Source: an uncultured Lewinella sp. (GTDB taxonomy: Bacteria > Bacteroidota > Bacteroidia > Chitinophagales > Saprospiraceae). Taken from it: 41,017 nucleotides of DNA. A program made the translations under genes and the position numbers. Under the pieces are notes generated by a model. It had not been told where the DNA came from and did no database searches. It worked only from the letters and a program-made list of their open reading frames with translations. Location: the NCBI GenBank assembly GCA_913057725.1, contig CAJXOS010000048.1:1-41017 (forward strand), given 5' to 3'. This document shows positions 9,557 to 16,946 of this stretch, piece by piece; the stretch's first letter is position 1, and every line of letters starts with the position of its first letter.

Positions 9557-10435
9557 TTACGCCTCGGCTTCACTTACCGCGCTTCGCCGACCAAACCACC
9601 ACATCATTGCACCACCACTTAAGAACATGGCAATACTATAGATCGCGGCTGCCAGGCTCACTTCCGGCATAAACAAAATGGAGCTGGCAATGACGATGGC
9701 CAAGGTGCCATTCTGAATGCCAGACTCGATAGCAATGGTAATGGACTGTGCCAGGTTTAGGCCAAAGCTCTTCGCCAAGATCCATCCAATTCCCATTGTG
9801 ATGAGGTTCAGGGTAAAGGTAGCAGGTCCTAATACAGGGAAGGCTTCTACTAAGGTGTCCCACTCCGCCACCACAATACCGGCAAGAATCAAAATGAAGA
9901 TAACTGTAGAGGCAATCCGCATTGGGCGTTCCATACGTTCGGCAAACGATAAGCTACGCGCGCGAACAAGCATTCCGATACTTACCGGAAGCGCGGTTAT
10001 TCCAAAAATCTGCCCCATGGTCTGCAGAATAGGTAGTTCGAAAGGGCGACTCTCCCCGAGGAAAAAATCCAGACCCCAGCTGACCCAGAGAGGGATAGTG
10101 AAGATGGTGACCGTACTACTGATAGCCGTGAGGGTGACTGAAAGTGCAATGTCACCTTTAGCTACGTAGCTAATCAGGTTGGAAGTAGCACCGCCGGGGC
10201 ACGAGGCCAGAAGCAAAAGACCTACCGCTAATAAGGGCGCTAAGCCAAATGCAAAACATAATCCTAGACCAATTATTGGAAGTAAAATGAGTTGGTTGAA
10301 TAGTCCAAGACCAACGGCCTTGGGGAAGCGTACGACGCGGGCGAAGTCCTCCACTTGAAGGGATAAGCCCATTCCAATCATAATGATGAACAGAGAGGCA
10401 GGGAGAACAACGTTCGTAAGAATACTGGCTTCCAT
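9557..10435 (-). CDS. Bile acid:sodium symporter family transporter
   Basis: A 292-aa inner-membrane protein of the BASS/SBF family, sodium-coupled carriers of organic anions. About ten hydrophobic segments fill the whole length. Family stretches: LFIIMIGMGLSL near the N-terminus, LLASCPGGATSNLISYVAKGDIALSVTLTA (the SCPGG crossover region with polar residues for sodium), and ESGIQNGTLAIVIA (the second crossover with the E-x-G-x-Q-N signature). The length is normal. The ATG at 10435 fits the family start. The real substrate is probably not bile acid; in environmental bacteria these transport small organic anions. The gene follows the PQQ-type dehydrogenase on the same strand, but a strong 15-bp hairpin sits between them, ending 5 nt before the start codon. 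Confidence 0.9.
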   Translation of the reverse strand: MEASILTNVVLPASLFIIMIGMGLSLQVEDFARVVRFPKAVGLGLFNQLILLPIIGLGLCFAFGLAPLLAVGLLLLASCPGGATSNLISYVAKGDIALSVTLTAISSTVTIFTIPLWVSWGLDFFLGESRPFELPILQTMGQIFGITALPVSIGMLVRARSLSFAERMERPMRIASTVIFILILAGIVVAEWDTLVEAFPVLGPATFTLNLITMGIGWILAKSFGLNLAQSITIAIESGIQNGTLAIVIASSILFMPEVSLAAAIYSIAMFLSGGAMMWWFGRRSAVSEAEA

Positions 10436-10440
10436 AGTAG

Positions 10441-10480
10441 GTACTTTGGTCTGGAATTCGATGAGTCCAGACCAAAGTAC
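10441..10480 (-). terminator. Perfect 15-bp hairpin just upstream of the symporter start
   Basis: GTACTTTGGTCTGGA (10441-10455) and TCCAGACCAAAGTAC (10466-10480) are perfect reverse complements with a 10-nt loop. The hairpin is 15 nt after the dehydrogenase stop, so it may end that transcript or protect its 3' end. No T-run follows on the minus strand; instead the symporter ATG comes 5 nt later, so the structure could equally control translation. Confidence 0.7.
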
Positions 10481-10495
10481 GCTTTATAATGCGAA

Positions 10496-11896
10496 TTACT
10501 GCACAGCAAAGGTGCGGGTGATAGTGCCCTCCTTGTTGGTGGCGCGTAGGAAGTACATACCTGCACTCCAATCAGAGCTTGGTATTTCTAATTGACTGCT
10601 GTTAATGATCGTTTTCAAGACGACTTGACCATTAAAGCTGAGTACTTCTAGCTCTTTCCCAATAAAATTCTCAGAAAGCTGAAGGCGTAGTTGATCTACA
10701 ACCGGGTTTGGGCTAACCTGAATAAACTGGTTTGAGCTATTTGGCGTAGTCACATTGTTGGGTTCGTAAGCCTCATTGCGTAATTCAATGATACGGTTCG
10801 GACCACTACCTGGGTAGAACGGACCATTTGTTGCTACGTATACTGATCCCGTCGTCGGGTTAATGGCAATATCACGGATACGTCCCAAGTTGGTTAGGTA
10901 TTCATCTTCACCGGTCACCTCTGTACCATCTTCATTAAAGCTCAATACGCTAAGTCTTGGATCTTGTACGAAACCACCCAGTACAGCCATAAGCATCTTT
11001 CCTTCCCATTCAGGGATGGCGGGGTGGTTGTAGTAACTGATGCCGTTGACCGCTACACACGGGCTCCATTCATCTAGTGGTTCCCGTACATTATTAGCAT
11101 TGCAAAAGGCGATTTCTGAACCGGTATTACACGCCCCCTGTACGTTGGGCCAACCATAATTGCGGTTTTCTTCAATTAGGTTAAACTCGTCAGATTGTTG
11201 TGCGCCGTGCTCTGAGCTGTAGATTTGCCCATTGGGGCCATATGCTAGGCCTTGCGCATTACGGTGTCCGTAGGAGTAGATGTAACTATCCGCAATAGGA
11301 TTGTCTTCAGGGATCGTCCCGTCCAGGTTCATACGAAGAACCTTGCCATTAAGGCTGTTCATGTCCTGAGATAATTGGCTGCTTCCGCGGTCACCGGTAG
11401 TCATGAGGATTTTCTCATCGGTAGTGATCAAAATTCTTGAACCGTCGTGGATGCCGCCTCCTGGAATATCATTAAGTAGAATCTCTTCTCCAGTTAACAT
11501 TCCACCACTCCAGCGAAAACTGGAAATGCGTTCCCTGATGTTGAAACCCTGTGCATAGCAATACACGACATACACCAAAGGCGTGTTTAGGAAATCAGGA
11601 TGCAGAGCCATGCCAAGCATGCCATACTCACTACTTTCCTCCAGAACTTCGTCCTCGTAGTTAAGTACGGTCACTGTACTACCATTGGTGGGGTCAATAC
11701 GTAGAATGCGGCCACGACGCTCCGTTACCCATAGGTGGTCGTCAGGCCCCCAGGTGATTTCCCATGGTACCTGTAAACCTGTGGCTAAATCAGAGGCAGT
11801 TAGTAATGTACTATCAAGTTGTACGTCCTGTGCATGGAGGCCAGGACCTAGGCAGATCGTAAGAATGCCAGCGATAAGAATTAGGCGCTGTAGCAT
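10496..11896 (-). CDS. Secreted PQQ-dependent sugar dehydrogenase (glucose/sorbosone type) with T9SS tail
   Basis: A 466-aa secreted beta-propeller enzyme of the glucose/sorbosone dehydrogenase family, which oxidises sugars with PQQ. The signal peptide is cut after LHA before Q23. Key stretches: VPWEITWGPDDHLWVTER (43-60), GGGIHDGSRI with His150 as the catalytic-base candidate, MTTGDRG (165-171), GHRNAQGLA (210-218), SEHG (228-231), NYGWP (246-250) and a late GRIRDIAINPTTGSVYVATN that closes the propeller. The last ~75 residues are a T9SS sorting domain (VSPNPVVDQLRL ... GMYFLRATNKEG), so it probably ends on or outside the cell surface. No PQQ biosynthesis genes are in the window; the true substrate and cofactor use are unproven. 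The -7 box TACTTTTG lies 22 nt upstream. Confidence 0.9.
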   Translation of the reverse strand: MLQRLILIAGILTICLGPGLHAQDVQLDSTLLTASDLATGLQVPWEITWGPDDHLWVTERRGRILRIDPTNGSTVTVLNYEDEVLEESSEYGMLGMALHPDFLNTPLVYVVYCYAQGFNIRERISSFRWSGGMLTGEEILLNDIPGGGIHDGSRILITTDEKILMTTGDRGSSQLSQDMNSLNGKVLRMNLDGTIPEDNPIADSYIYSYGHRNAQGLAYGPNGQIYSSEHGAQQSDEFNLIEENRNYGWPNVQGACNTGSEIAFCNANNVREPLDEWSPCVAVNGISYYNHPAIPEWEGKMLMAVLGGFVQDPRLSVLSFNEDGTEVTGEDEYLTNLGRIRDIAINPTTGSVYVATNGPFYPGSGPNRIIELRNEAYEPNNVTTPNSSNQFIQVSPNPVVDQLRLQLSENFIGKELEVLSFNGQVVLKTIINSSQLEIPSSDWSAGMYFLRATNKEGTITRTFAVQ

Positions 11897-11905
11897 AGTG
11901 TTGTT

Positions 11906-11926
11906 TTTTGGATTTTTCCAAAAGTA
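11906..11926 (-). promoter_or_regulatory. Promoter of the PQQ-type dehydrogenase (-7 TACTTTTG) overlapping an inverted repeat
   Basis: TACTTTTG on the minus strand (11919-11926) matches TAnnTTTG exactly, 22 nt before the ATG at 11896. A 7-bp inverted repeat TTTTGGA/TCCAAAA with a TTTT loop (11906-11923) overlaps the box and the expected transcription start. It could be an operator or simply chance in an AT-rich spot. No clear -33 TTG is seen. Confidence 0.55.
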
Positions 11927-11940
11927 CTAAATCAAAGCAG

Positions 11941-11947
11941 TACCTTG
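11941..11947 (+). promoter_or_regulatory. Candidate -7 box TACCTTG for the thioesterase gene
   Basis: One base short of TAnnTTTG, with a TTTTTTGG run upstream, 23 nt before ATG 11971. The intergenic space is only 74 bp, so the two divergent promoters are interleaved. Confidence 0.3.
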
Positions 11948-11970
11948 CTGCCCCCCAAATCGCAAGCCAG

Positions 11971-12372
11971 ATGACCAAACACGAATCCCGCAAAGCGGCT
12001 GCCGAAACGAGCATTTTCAAAGTAGTCTTTCCCAATACTACCAACCATTATGATACCCTTTTTGGAGGCGAAGCCCTCAAGCTCATGGATGAAGTGGCTT
12101 TTATCGCAGCTACCCGATTTAGCCGCAAGAAAATGGTGACGGTCAGTAGTAGTAAAATCGATTTCGAAATACCTATTCCTGCTGACACTATCATAGAAGT
12201 TAAAGGTGTCATTGAACGGGTGGGCCGTACCAGTCTGGACGTTGTTGTACGGATTTACAAAGAAGAAATGTATGTGGAGGATCGCACTTTAGCTGTGCAA
12301 GGAACCTTCACAATGGTTGCGGTTGATGAAGACAAAAAGCCGATTCCGATTTTCGATTCAGAGCAGGGTTAA
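11971..12372 (+). CDS. Acyl-CoA thioesterase, hotdog fold (YciA/BFIT type)
   Basis: A 133-aa cytosolic hotdog-fold enzyme that hydrolyses acyl-CoA to free acid and CoA. Family signature: FPNTTNHYDTLFGGEALKLMDEVAFIAATR with the catalytic Asp in LMDE, then VSSSKIDFEIPIPADTIIEVKGVIERVGRTSLDV on the beta-sheet and GTFTMVAVDEDKKPIPI at the end. An upstream in-frame ATG at 11908 would extend the protein into the divergent promoter with unconserved residues, so I choose the ATG at 11971, which fits the usual 130-150 aa length. The physiological acyl chain is unknown. It is divergent from the PQQ-type dehydrogenase and followed by a gene with its own promoter box. Confidence 0.88.
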   Translation: MTKHESRKAAAETSIFKVVFPNTTNHYDTLFGGEALKLMDEVAFIAATRFSRKKMVTVSSSKIDFEIPIPADTIIEVKGVIERVGRTSLDVVVRIYKEEMYVEDRTLAVQGTFTMVAVDEDKKPIPIFDSEQG

Positions 12373-12431
12373 GCCATAGCAGATTGGTGTCATAAACTAA
12401 TATGTGAAAAACATCTTTGCTGGGATTCCGT

Positions 12432-12439
12432 TACTTTTG
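12432..12439 (+). promoter_or_regulatory. -7 box TACTTTTG for the small secreted Cys protein
   Basis: Exact TAnnTTTG match, 20 nt before the ATG at 12460, which leaves a leader of about 15 nt. A -33 TTG at the right distance is not seen. Confidence 0.5.
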
Positions 12440-12459
12440 AGGAAGATTTAAGCCCTAAG

Positions 12460-12894
12460 ATGAAGTCATTTTTATTATCCTTATTTCTGGTTCTTTCTGT
12501 CCTTAGCTTGTCTGGTCAGTCTATGCTGGATTGGTCAGACTTTGCAGATGTCCAATTCTTTGAGAAGTTTTCTAATAGTTTAGGTATCAAATATTACCAG
12601 GCTCAGTTTGGTGAAGACATCAAAGCTATGGAGGGAGAAGAGGTAATGGTGATGGGCTATCTCATTCCACTGGATGCACTAGGTGAAAGCTACGCGCTAT
12701 CTAAGAATCCTTTCTCTGCATGCTTTTTCTGTGGAGCAGCAGGCCCAGAAACGGTTGTGGAGCTAAAGGTGAAAGCCGAATATGTACGACGTTATCAAAC
12801 GGACGAACGACGCGCTTTCCGCGGTCGATTACAGCTGAATGAAAATAGCTTGGAACAGTTTAATTATATCCTGATTGATGCAGTGCCCCTTTAG
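12460..12894 (+). CDS. Small secreted protein with CFFCG motif, distantly DUF3299-like
   Basis: A 144-aa exported protein; signal peptide residues 1-19 end before Q20. The mature part has a compact beta-rich pattern: EGEEVMVMGYLIPLDAL, then NPFSACFFCGAAGPETVVEL, then FRGRLQLNENSLEQFNYILIDA. The GYxxPL followed by a Cys motif resembles the layout of DUF3299 proteins (GYxVPL ... ACxHxPPPP), but with CFFCG in place of the proline stretch. This is a likeness I infer, not an assignment. The two cysteines two residues apart could bind a metal or form a disulfide. No function is known to me. Its stop is 3 bp from the convergent apaG stop. It has its own promoter box. Confidence 0.7.
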   Translation: MKSFLLSLFLVLSVLSLSGQSMLDWSDFADVQFFEKFSNSLGIKYYQAQFGEDIKAMEGEEVMVMGYLIPLDALGESYALSKNPFSACFFCGAAGPETVVELKVKAEYVRRYQTDERRAFRGRLQLNENSLEQFNYILIDAVPL

Positions 12895-12897
12895 TGG

Positions 12898-13284
12898 CTA
12901 GTTCAGGACAACATCTGATTGCAGACGGAAACGAGGTACTTCAGCCCGGAATTCTTCTCCAGTATCACGATTGACAAATAAATAGCTGCCTTCCATAAAA
13001 CCTAATGGACTGGTCAACGGGCACCATGAATCATATTTGTGAATATCTCCTTCCTCAAGAATCGGTTGTTGACCGATGACGCCTTCTCCTTCTACTTCTT
13101 GAACCACCCCCATAGAGTTAGTGATAATCCAATGCCGTCGAAGGAGCTGGACCGTGTCTTTGCCACAGTTCTCGATAACTATATGGTAAGAGAAGACATA
13201 TTGGTTACTCGTCGGCTTAGAGTAAGCAGCTTGGTAGCGCCCGATGACACTAATGCGGATGTTATTGGTCAGACGAGTATCCAT
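12898..13284 (-). CDS. apaG: ApaG protein
   Basis: A 128-aa single-domain protein with the ApaG fibronectin-III-like fold. Hallmarks: NQYVFSYHIVIENCGKDTVQLLRRHWIITNSMG, VEGEGVIGQQPILEEGDIHKYDS, and the closing GFMEGSYLFVNRDTGEEFRAEVPRFRL. The length is that of the family. ApaG has been linked to cobalt/magnesium resistance in enterobacteria, but its molecular role is not settled. It is the last gene of yicC-gmk-apaG, 18 nt after gmk, so it is very likely co-transcribed. Confidence 0.93.
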   Translation of the reverse strand: MDTRLTNNIRISVIGRYQAAYSKPTSNQYVFSYHIVIENCGKDTVQLLRRHWIITNSMGVVQEVEGEGVIGQQPILEEGDIHKYDSWCPLTSPLGFMEGSYLFVNRDTGEEFRAEVPRFRLQSDVVLN

Positions 13285-13302
13285 TTCTTAAGTCGTAAAT
13301 GC

Positions 13303-13866
13303 CTAGAGGGCTAAAAACTCTCTTGTGACTTTCTCTGCTTCGGCTAAAGCCGTTTGGAGGTCATCATTGAGGAGTACGTAATCAAAGGTTCTTTCGTAAG
13401 TTAGTTCCTCGGCAGCTCGAGCAATTCTTTTCGCTAGGCTGTCAGGGTCTTCTGTTTGACGTTCGCGTAAGCGCTGAAATAAAATTTCCTCACTTGGAGG
13501 CTTAACAAAAACGACTAAGGACTCGTCCGGGTATGCCTTTTTAATATTAGTAGCGCCCTTTACCTCGATGTCAAAGATGATATGCTTCCCCTCTTTCCAT
13601 AACCGATCGATCTCGCTGTGCAGGGTTCCGTAGCGCAAGTCCTTGTAGACTTCCTCCCACTCCACAAAAGCGTCTTGCTCAACGCGTTGCTGAAATTCCT
13701 CCGGGCTGATGAAGTAGTAGTCGTGCCCATCACGCTCGTGAGCACGTTTTTGCCGGGTAGTAGCCGAAATAGAAAAAGCCAGCTCAGGGAATGTGACTAA
13801 CAGGTGCCGGACAATAGTGGTCTTGCCTGCGCCGGATGGAGCTGTGAAAATGAGCATCTTCGACAT
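13303..13866 (-). CDS. gmk: Guanylate kinase
   Basis: A 187-aa cytosolic enzyme that phosphorylates GMP to GDP with ATP, needed for GTP and dGTP supply. The P-loop APSGAGKTT is at residues 9-17. SISATTRQKRAHERDGHDYYFISPEEF gives the GMP-binding Ser and Arg residues; FVEWEEVYKDLRYGTL continues that site. IIFDIEVKGATNIKKAYPDE is the core strand, and RLRERQTEDPDSLAKRI is the lid region. The normal length is about 190 aa. It lies 6 nt after the yicC stop and 18 nt before apaG; the yicC-gmk order is common in bacteria. Confidence 0.97.
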   Translation of the reverse strand: MSKMLIFTAPSGAGKTTIVRHLLVTFPELAFSISATTRQKRAHERDGHDYYFISPEEFQQRVEQDAFVEWEEVYKDLRYGTLHSEIDRLWKEGKHIIFDIEVKGATNIKKAYPDESLVVFVKPPSEEILFQRLRERQTEDPDSLAKRIARAAEELTYERTFDYVLLNDDLQTALAEAEKVTREFLAL

Positions 13867-13872
13867 GATGTC

Positions 13873-14748
13873 CTATACGATATTTGCCGTTTGTTCTTTG
13901 ATTTTTTCCAGCTCATCCTTCATCCCAACAACCAGGCGTTGGATGTTGGAGGAGTAAGCTTTTGCCCCGAGGGTGTTAATCTCCCGACCGATCTCCTGGC
14001 TAATAAAGCTGAGTTTACGCCCTTTTGCTTCTTTAGAGTTATCCAATACCTCAAGGAAATACTGACAGTGCTGTGCCAGTCGCATTTTTTCCTCGTTGAT
14101 ATCCATCTTCTCAAGGTAGAAAAGTACCTCTTGTTCGAATCGGCTCTCGTCTACGCGATCCTTGCCAAGATTTTCCTCCAAACTTCTATATAGACGATCA
14201 CGAATGGCGCCGATACGATCTTGCTCATGAGGACTTACTTTTTCCAGTAGGTCAGAGATAGTATTGACGCGTAGCGTCAGATCTTCAGCAGTAGCGGCTC
14301 CTTCTTGGCGGCGGAATTGCTGGAAATTATCAAGCGCCTCTTTAATCACACCTAGAATGGCACTCCATTCTTCTTTGCTCATTTCTCCTTCTGAAGAGGC
14401 TGCCACGTTGGGTAAGCGAAGAATAGCACTCATTAGTGTCTGGTCCTGGTAGTCAAACTCAGAGGACAAGCCTTGGAGCGCTTCGAAGTAGCGCTTGAAG
14501 AGAGGAATGTTCAATCCAAATTCATCATCACCAGCATGAGAAGTGATATCGATCGACATCTCCAGTTTACCTCGTTTGGCGAAATCAGTAACGAGTTTGC
14601 GTAGTTCAGCTTCTTTTTCACGCAAATTCTGCGAACAGCGCAAGCGCAAGTCACTGTATTTGCTATTCAAGGAGCGGACCTCAACCATAATGGTTTTTTC
14701 ATTCCAACTGCCACTCGCCCGACCGTAGCCCGTCATTGATAAAAGCAT
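13873..14748 (-). CDS. yicC: YicC/YloC family endoribonuclease
   Basis: A 291-aa cytosolic protein of the YicC/YloC family; the E. coli member degrades the sRNA RyhB and related members act as endoribonucleases. Conserved N-terminus SMTGYGRASG (residues 4-13) and EVRSLNSKYSDLRLR. Conserved C-terminal block ELRLRVNTI-like helix region, then GRKLSFISQEIGREINTLGAKAYSS with the final EKIKEQTANIV. The ATG at 14748 gives the usual MxxSMTGYG start. It is the first gene of the operon, with the -7 box TATCTTTG about 50 nt upstream. Confidence 0.95.
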   Translation of the reverse strand: MLLSMTGYGRASGSWNEKTIMVEVRSLNSKYSDLRLRCSQNLREKEAELRKLVTDFAKRGKLEMSIDITSHAGDDEFGLNIPLFKRYFEALQGLSSEFDYQDQTLMSAILRLPNVAASSEGEMSKEEWSAILGVIKEALDNFQQFRRQEGAATAEDLTLRVNTISDLLEKVSPHEQDRIGAIRDRLYRSLEENLGKDRVDESRFEQEVLFYLEKMDINEEKMRLAQHCQYFLEVLDNSKEAKGRKLSFISQEIGREINTLGAKAYSSNIQRLVVGMKDELEKIKEQTANIV

Positions 14749-14797
14749 AAAGATTCTGAATTTGGTATACTGGCGCTATTTGCTGCCAGGAAAAGGG

Positions 14798-14805
14798 CAA
14801 AGATA
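14798..14805 (-). promoter_or_regulatory. -7 box TATCTTTG for the yicC-gmk-apaG operon
   Basis: Exact TAnnTTTG match on the minus strand, 49 nt before the yicC ATG. No -33 TTG is evident. Confidence 0.5.
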
Positions 14806-15209
14806 GCTTTCTCCCTCTTTCTGATTGCGTTCTCTGCTTAAAACTTTAGTCCGCGCCATTCGTACCATATATAAGAGGTGATAAACATCATTAGAACAAA
14901 GGTGGTGGTCTGACCAGAATCCTTGATATTGCAGCAGAAAAAATGAAGAAAAAAAAGGAGTGATTTGATCTAGGGAATATTTGGTGAATTTGTTGGCGGG
15001 CCGGGCTTCATATCTGGTGATTGTCCTTTTTGCCGTCATAAATTTTGTTCCTGTTCGCTTTTTGGGCCTGGTTCTGCACTAATTGATTGATTCTTAATGA
15101 AAATTAATGAGTGAATCCTTTCTTAAACTCCAAAAAATAGCGAGATTTGCAACTCTTTTGCCGAAAGGCCAATATTTGAGTATAACTAATTATAAACCAG
15201 CAATTAACG
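14806..15209. other. Intergenic region between yicC promoter and HU gene, no gene supported
   Basis: About 400 bp. An 87-codon minus-strand frame (14776-15039) is open but has no family likeness and overlaps the yicC promoter, so I do not call it. Near the HU gene there is a short direct repeat TTAATGA-AAA-TTAATGA (about 15093-15109). No exact TAnnTTTG box precedes the HU gene. Confidence 0.5.
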
Positions 15210-15521
15210 ATGAGAAAAGCTGATCTGGTTGCAGCTATAGCTGAAAAGACGGGCGTACAGAAAGTAGATGTACTAGTAACGCTGGAATCTTTCTTTAAAG
15301 AAGTAAAAGGTTCTTTGTCTCAGGGAGAGAACGTATATGTGCGGGGATTCGGTTCCTTTGTCATCAAGAAACGTGCTCAGAAAGTGGGACGCCACATCAA
15401 AGAGAACAAGGCAATTGTGATCCCAGAACACTATATTCCAGCTTTCAAGCCTGCGAAAGTGTTTGTTGAGCAAGTAAAAGAGAATGTAACGACTGCTCCT
15501 AACGAGGAGAAGATCGACTAG
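15210..15521 (+). CDS. HU/IHF family DNA-binding protein
   Basis: A 103-aa nucleoid protein. N-terminal helices MRKADLVAAIAEKTGVQKVD; beta-arm core EVKGSLSQGENVYVRGFGSFVIKKRAQKVG with the conserved GFGSF; the DNA-binding arm is altered to HIKENKAIVIPEHYIPAFKPA, where classical HU has RNPxTG. The altered arm (VIPEHYIPAFKPAK) is common in Bacteroidota HU proteins. A polar tail follows. It is followed at 27 nt by a TPR lipoprotein gene and then a tiny basic protein gene on the same strand, so the three may be one transcription unit. Confidence 0.93.
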   Translation: MRKADLVAAIAEKTGVQKVDVLVTLESFFKEVKGSLSQGENVYVRGFGSFVIKKRAQKVGRHIKENKAIVIPEHYIPAFKPAKVFVEQVKENVTTAPNEEKID

Positions 15522-15548
15522 TTTTTTTAACTACTTTATTCCTAATTG

Positions 15549-16343
15549 ATGACCCGACAGCAGTATATACTGATAGGAAGCGTGACGCTACTCTTTCTGA
15601 TACTGTATTTCGCTTGTGAAACCAAGCCACCGGGACAACAGCAGGTTGAACAAAGTAGGCTGTTACAGACTGAGGCGACCGATGTGAACCTTCTTATGCG
15701 AGAAGCACACGACGAATTGCCAGCCAGTCAACTGAGCACAATCCAAGCTATCCAGCAGGAACTGGCTGAAACCACTACAGATTCTGCCAGAGTTGACATA
15801 CTACAGCAACTTTCAGGTCGCTGGTACGAAAACGGATACCCTGCAATAGCCGGTCATTATGCACAGGAAATTGCCGATTTAACGGGGACTGAGGATGCTT
15901 GGTCCATTTGTGGTACGACTTACGCCATTTGCGTACAACGTGCTGAAGAAGATAAGGTGCGGCAGTTTTGTAATCAGCGAGCGATCACGGCCTTTGAAAA
16001 CGCCATCTCGCTCAACCCCAATCAGGTCCGACACCAGGTAAACCTGGCACTGACCTATACGGAGAACCCTCCCCCGAATGAACCGATGAAGGGGGTTCTG
16101 ATGTTGAGAGAGTTGGAACAGTCTTTCCCTGAAAGCCCAATCGTTTATACGACTCTAGCACAGTTAGCCGTTCGAACTGGGCAGTTTGATCGAGCTATCC
16201 AACGTCTAAATCAGGCGCTGGAACTTGAGCCTGAGAACTTAAATGCAATTTGCCTGCTGGCGCAAGCTCACGCAGGTGCAGGTAATGCCGCCGAGGCGCA
16301 AGCCTTCGAGCAGCAATGCCGAAATATGCAAAATGAACTTTAA
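15549..16343 (+). CDS. TPR-repeat protein, probable lipoprotein or membrane-anchored
   Basis: A 264-aa protein. The open frame begins at a TTG at 15546, but the adjacent ATG at 15549 is the better start. The N-terminal hydrophobic stretch YILIGSVTLLFLILYFACE ends in YFAC, a loose lipobox, so lipid attachment is possible. The rest is helical with tetratricopeptide repeats: AITAFENAISLNPNQVRHQVNLALTY, SPIVYTTLAQLAVRTGQFDRAIQRLNQALELEPEN and NAICLLAQAHAGAGNAAEAQAFEQQ. TPRs bind partner proteins; the partner is unknown. It sits between the HU gene and a 31-aa ribosome-type protein gene (23 nt downstream), which suggests a conserved housekeeping neighbourhood rather than accessory DNA. Confidence 0.8.
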   Translation: MTRQQYILIGSVTLLFLILYFACETKPPGQQQVEQSRLLQTEATDVNLLMREAHDELPASQLSTIQAIQQELAETTTDSARVDILQQLSGRWYENGYPAIAGHYAQEIADLTGTEDAWSICGTTYAICVQRAEEDKVRQFCNQRAITAFENAISLNPNQVRHQVNLALTYTENPPPNEPMKGVLMLRELEQSFPESPIVYTTLAQLAVRTGQFDRAIQRLNQALELEPENLNAICLLAQAHAGAGNAAEAQAFEQQCRNMQNEL

Positions 16344-16366
16344 TTAATTCACTTAAATCGTCAACT

Positions 16367-16462
16367 ATGCCTTGCGGAAAGAAGCGTAAAAGACATAAGA
16401 TTGCGACACACAAGCGGAAGAAGCGCTTGCGCAAGAATCGTCACAAGAAGAAGAACAAGTAG
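16367..16462 (+). CDS. 31-aa basic protein, AURKAIP1/COX24 (mS38/bS22-like) type
   Basis: A 32-codon gene: ATG at 16367, TAG at 16460. The product starts MPCGKKRKRHKIATHKRKKR and ends LRKNRHKKKNK; 21 of 31 residues are Lys, Arg or His. This pattern matches the short COX24_C/AURKAIP1-domain proteins of Bacteroidota, which are related to mitochondrial mS38 and to the mycobacterial 30S protein bS22. A ribosomal small-subunit role is therefore likely, from family knowledge. It follows the TPR gene by 23 nt and precedes a strong hairpin and the ribonuclease G gene. It is below the size limit of most gene callers. Confidence 0.85.
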   Translation: MPCGKKRKRHKIATHKRKKRLRKNRHKKKNK

Positions 16463-16537
16463 TAGTAACATTCTCTACTTTCGGTAGTGCACTGGTTTTC
16501 CGTATCTAATTCCAGTCGACTACTACTGACCGGTAAA

Positions 16538-16605
16538 TGTTACCTAAACAGCATATTTGCCGACCCTTTCTTGCAAGGGGTCGGCTAAGCTGTTTAATGA
16601 TAACA
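16538..16605 (+). terminator. Long stacked hairpin downstream of the 31-aa gene
   Basis: Inner stem GCCGACCC (16559-16566) with GGGTCGGC (16578-16585), extended by a few pairs around a CTTGC loop; outer stem AAACAGC (16546-16552) with GCTGTTT (16589-16595); outermost TGTTA with TAACA. GCTGTTT gives only a short T-run. It is probably the terminator of the HU-TPR-31aa unit; a structured small RNA is the alternative. Confidence 0.65.
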
Positions 16606-16946
16606 TGACTGCTGATTACTGCTTCAAGCGTTTTCTCTAACTGAAAGCTTGACCATTTTTGATAGTCCTAGCCGTAATTAGCCATCGTTTAGCTAGTGGA
16701 AAGTAAACTTGTGATTACCCTCTAAGTCGCATTGTAAACACCATTCTTTTGTTTGCCTTAGCGCTTGAGTCACATGAAGAGCTAGATCCAAATTGGATCG
16801 CTTAAGGGTATCAAACTAGATGCCCAAAAAGAATTTGATCAGTTTACTATTCTATCTCTAAGCAGTCCGAGTCAGTGGGTCACAGTCGTTTCTCATATAA
16901 AGGAGCCAGTCCGAGTATTACCGGTAGAGAGCCAAATTTCAAGAGA
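16606..16946 (+). other. Region upstream of ribonuclease G: leader without an ATG
   Basis: About 340 bp with no supported gene. It contains the inverted repeat GATCCAA-A-TTGGATC (16785-16799). No exact TAnnTTTG box was found. A GTG at 16875 opens the same frame as ribonuclease G, 24 codons ahead of the conserved start. Confidence 0.5.

Noticed and set aside
11908..11970. Longer start for the thioesterase
   Set aside because: Would add 21 unconserved residues read through the divergent promoter; the ATG at 11971 fits the family.
14776..15039. 87-codon minus-strand open frame between yicC and HU
   Set aside because: No recognisable domain, atypical composition, and it covers the yicC promoter box; probably chance.
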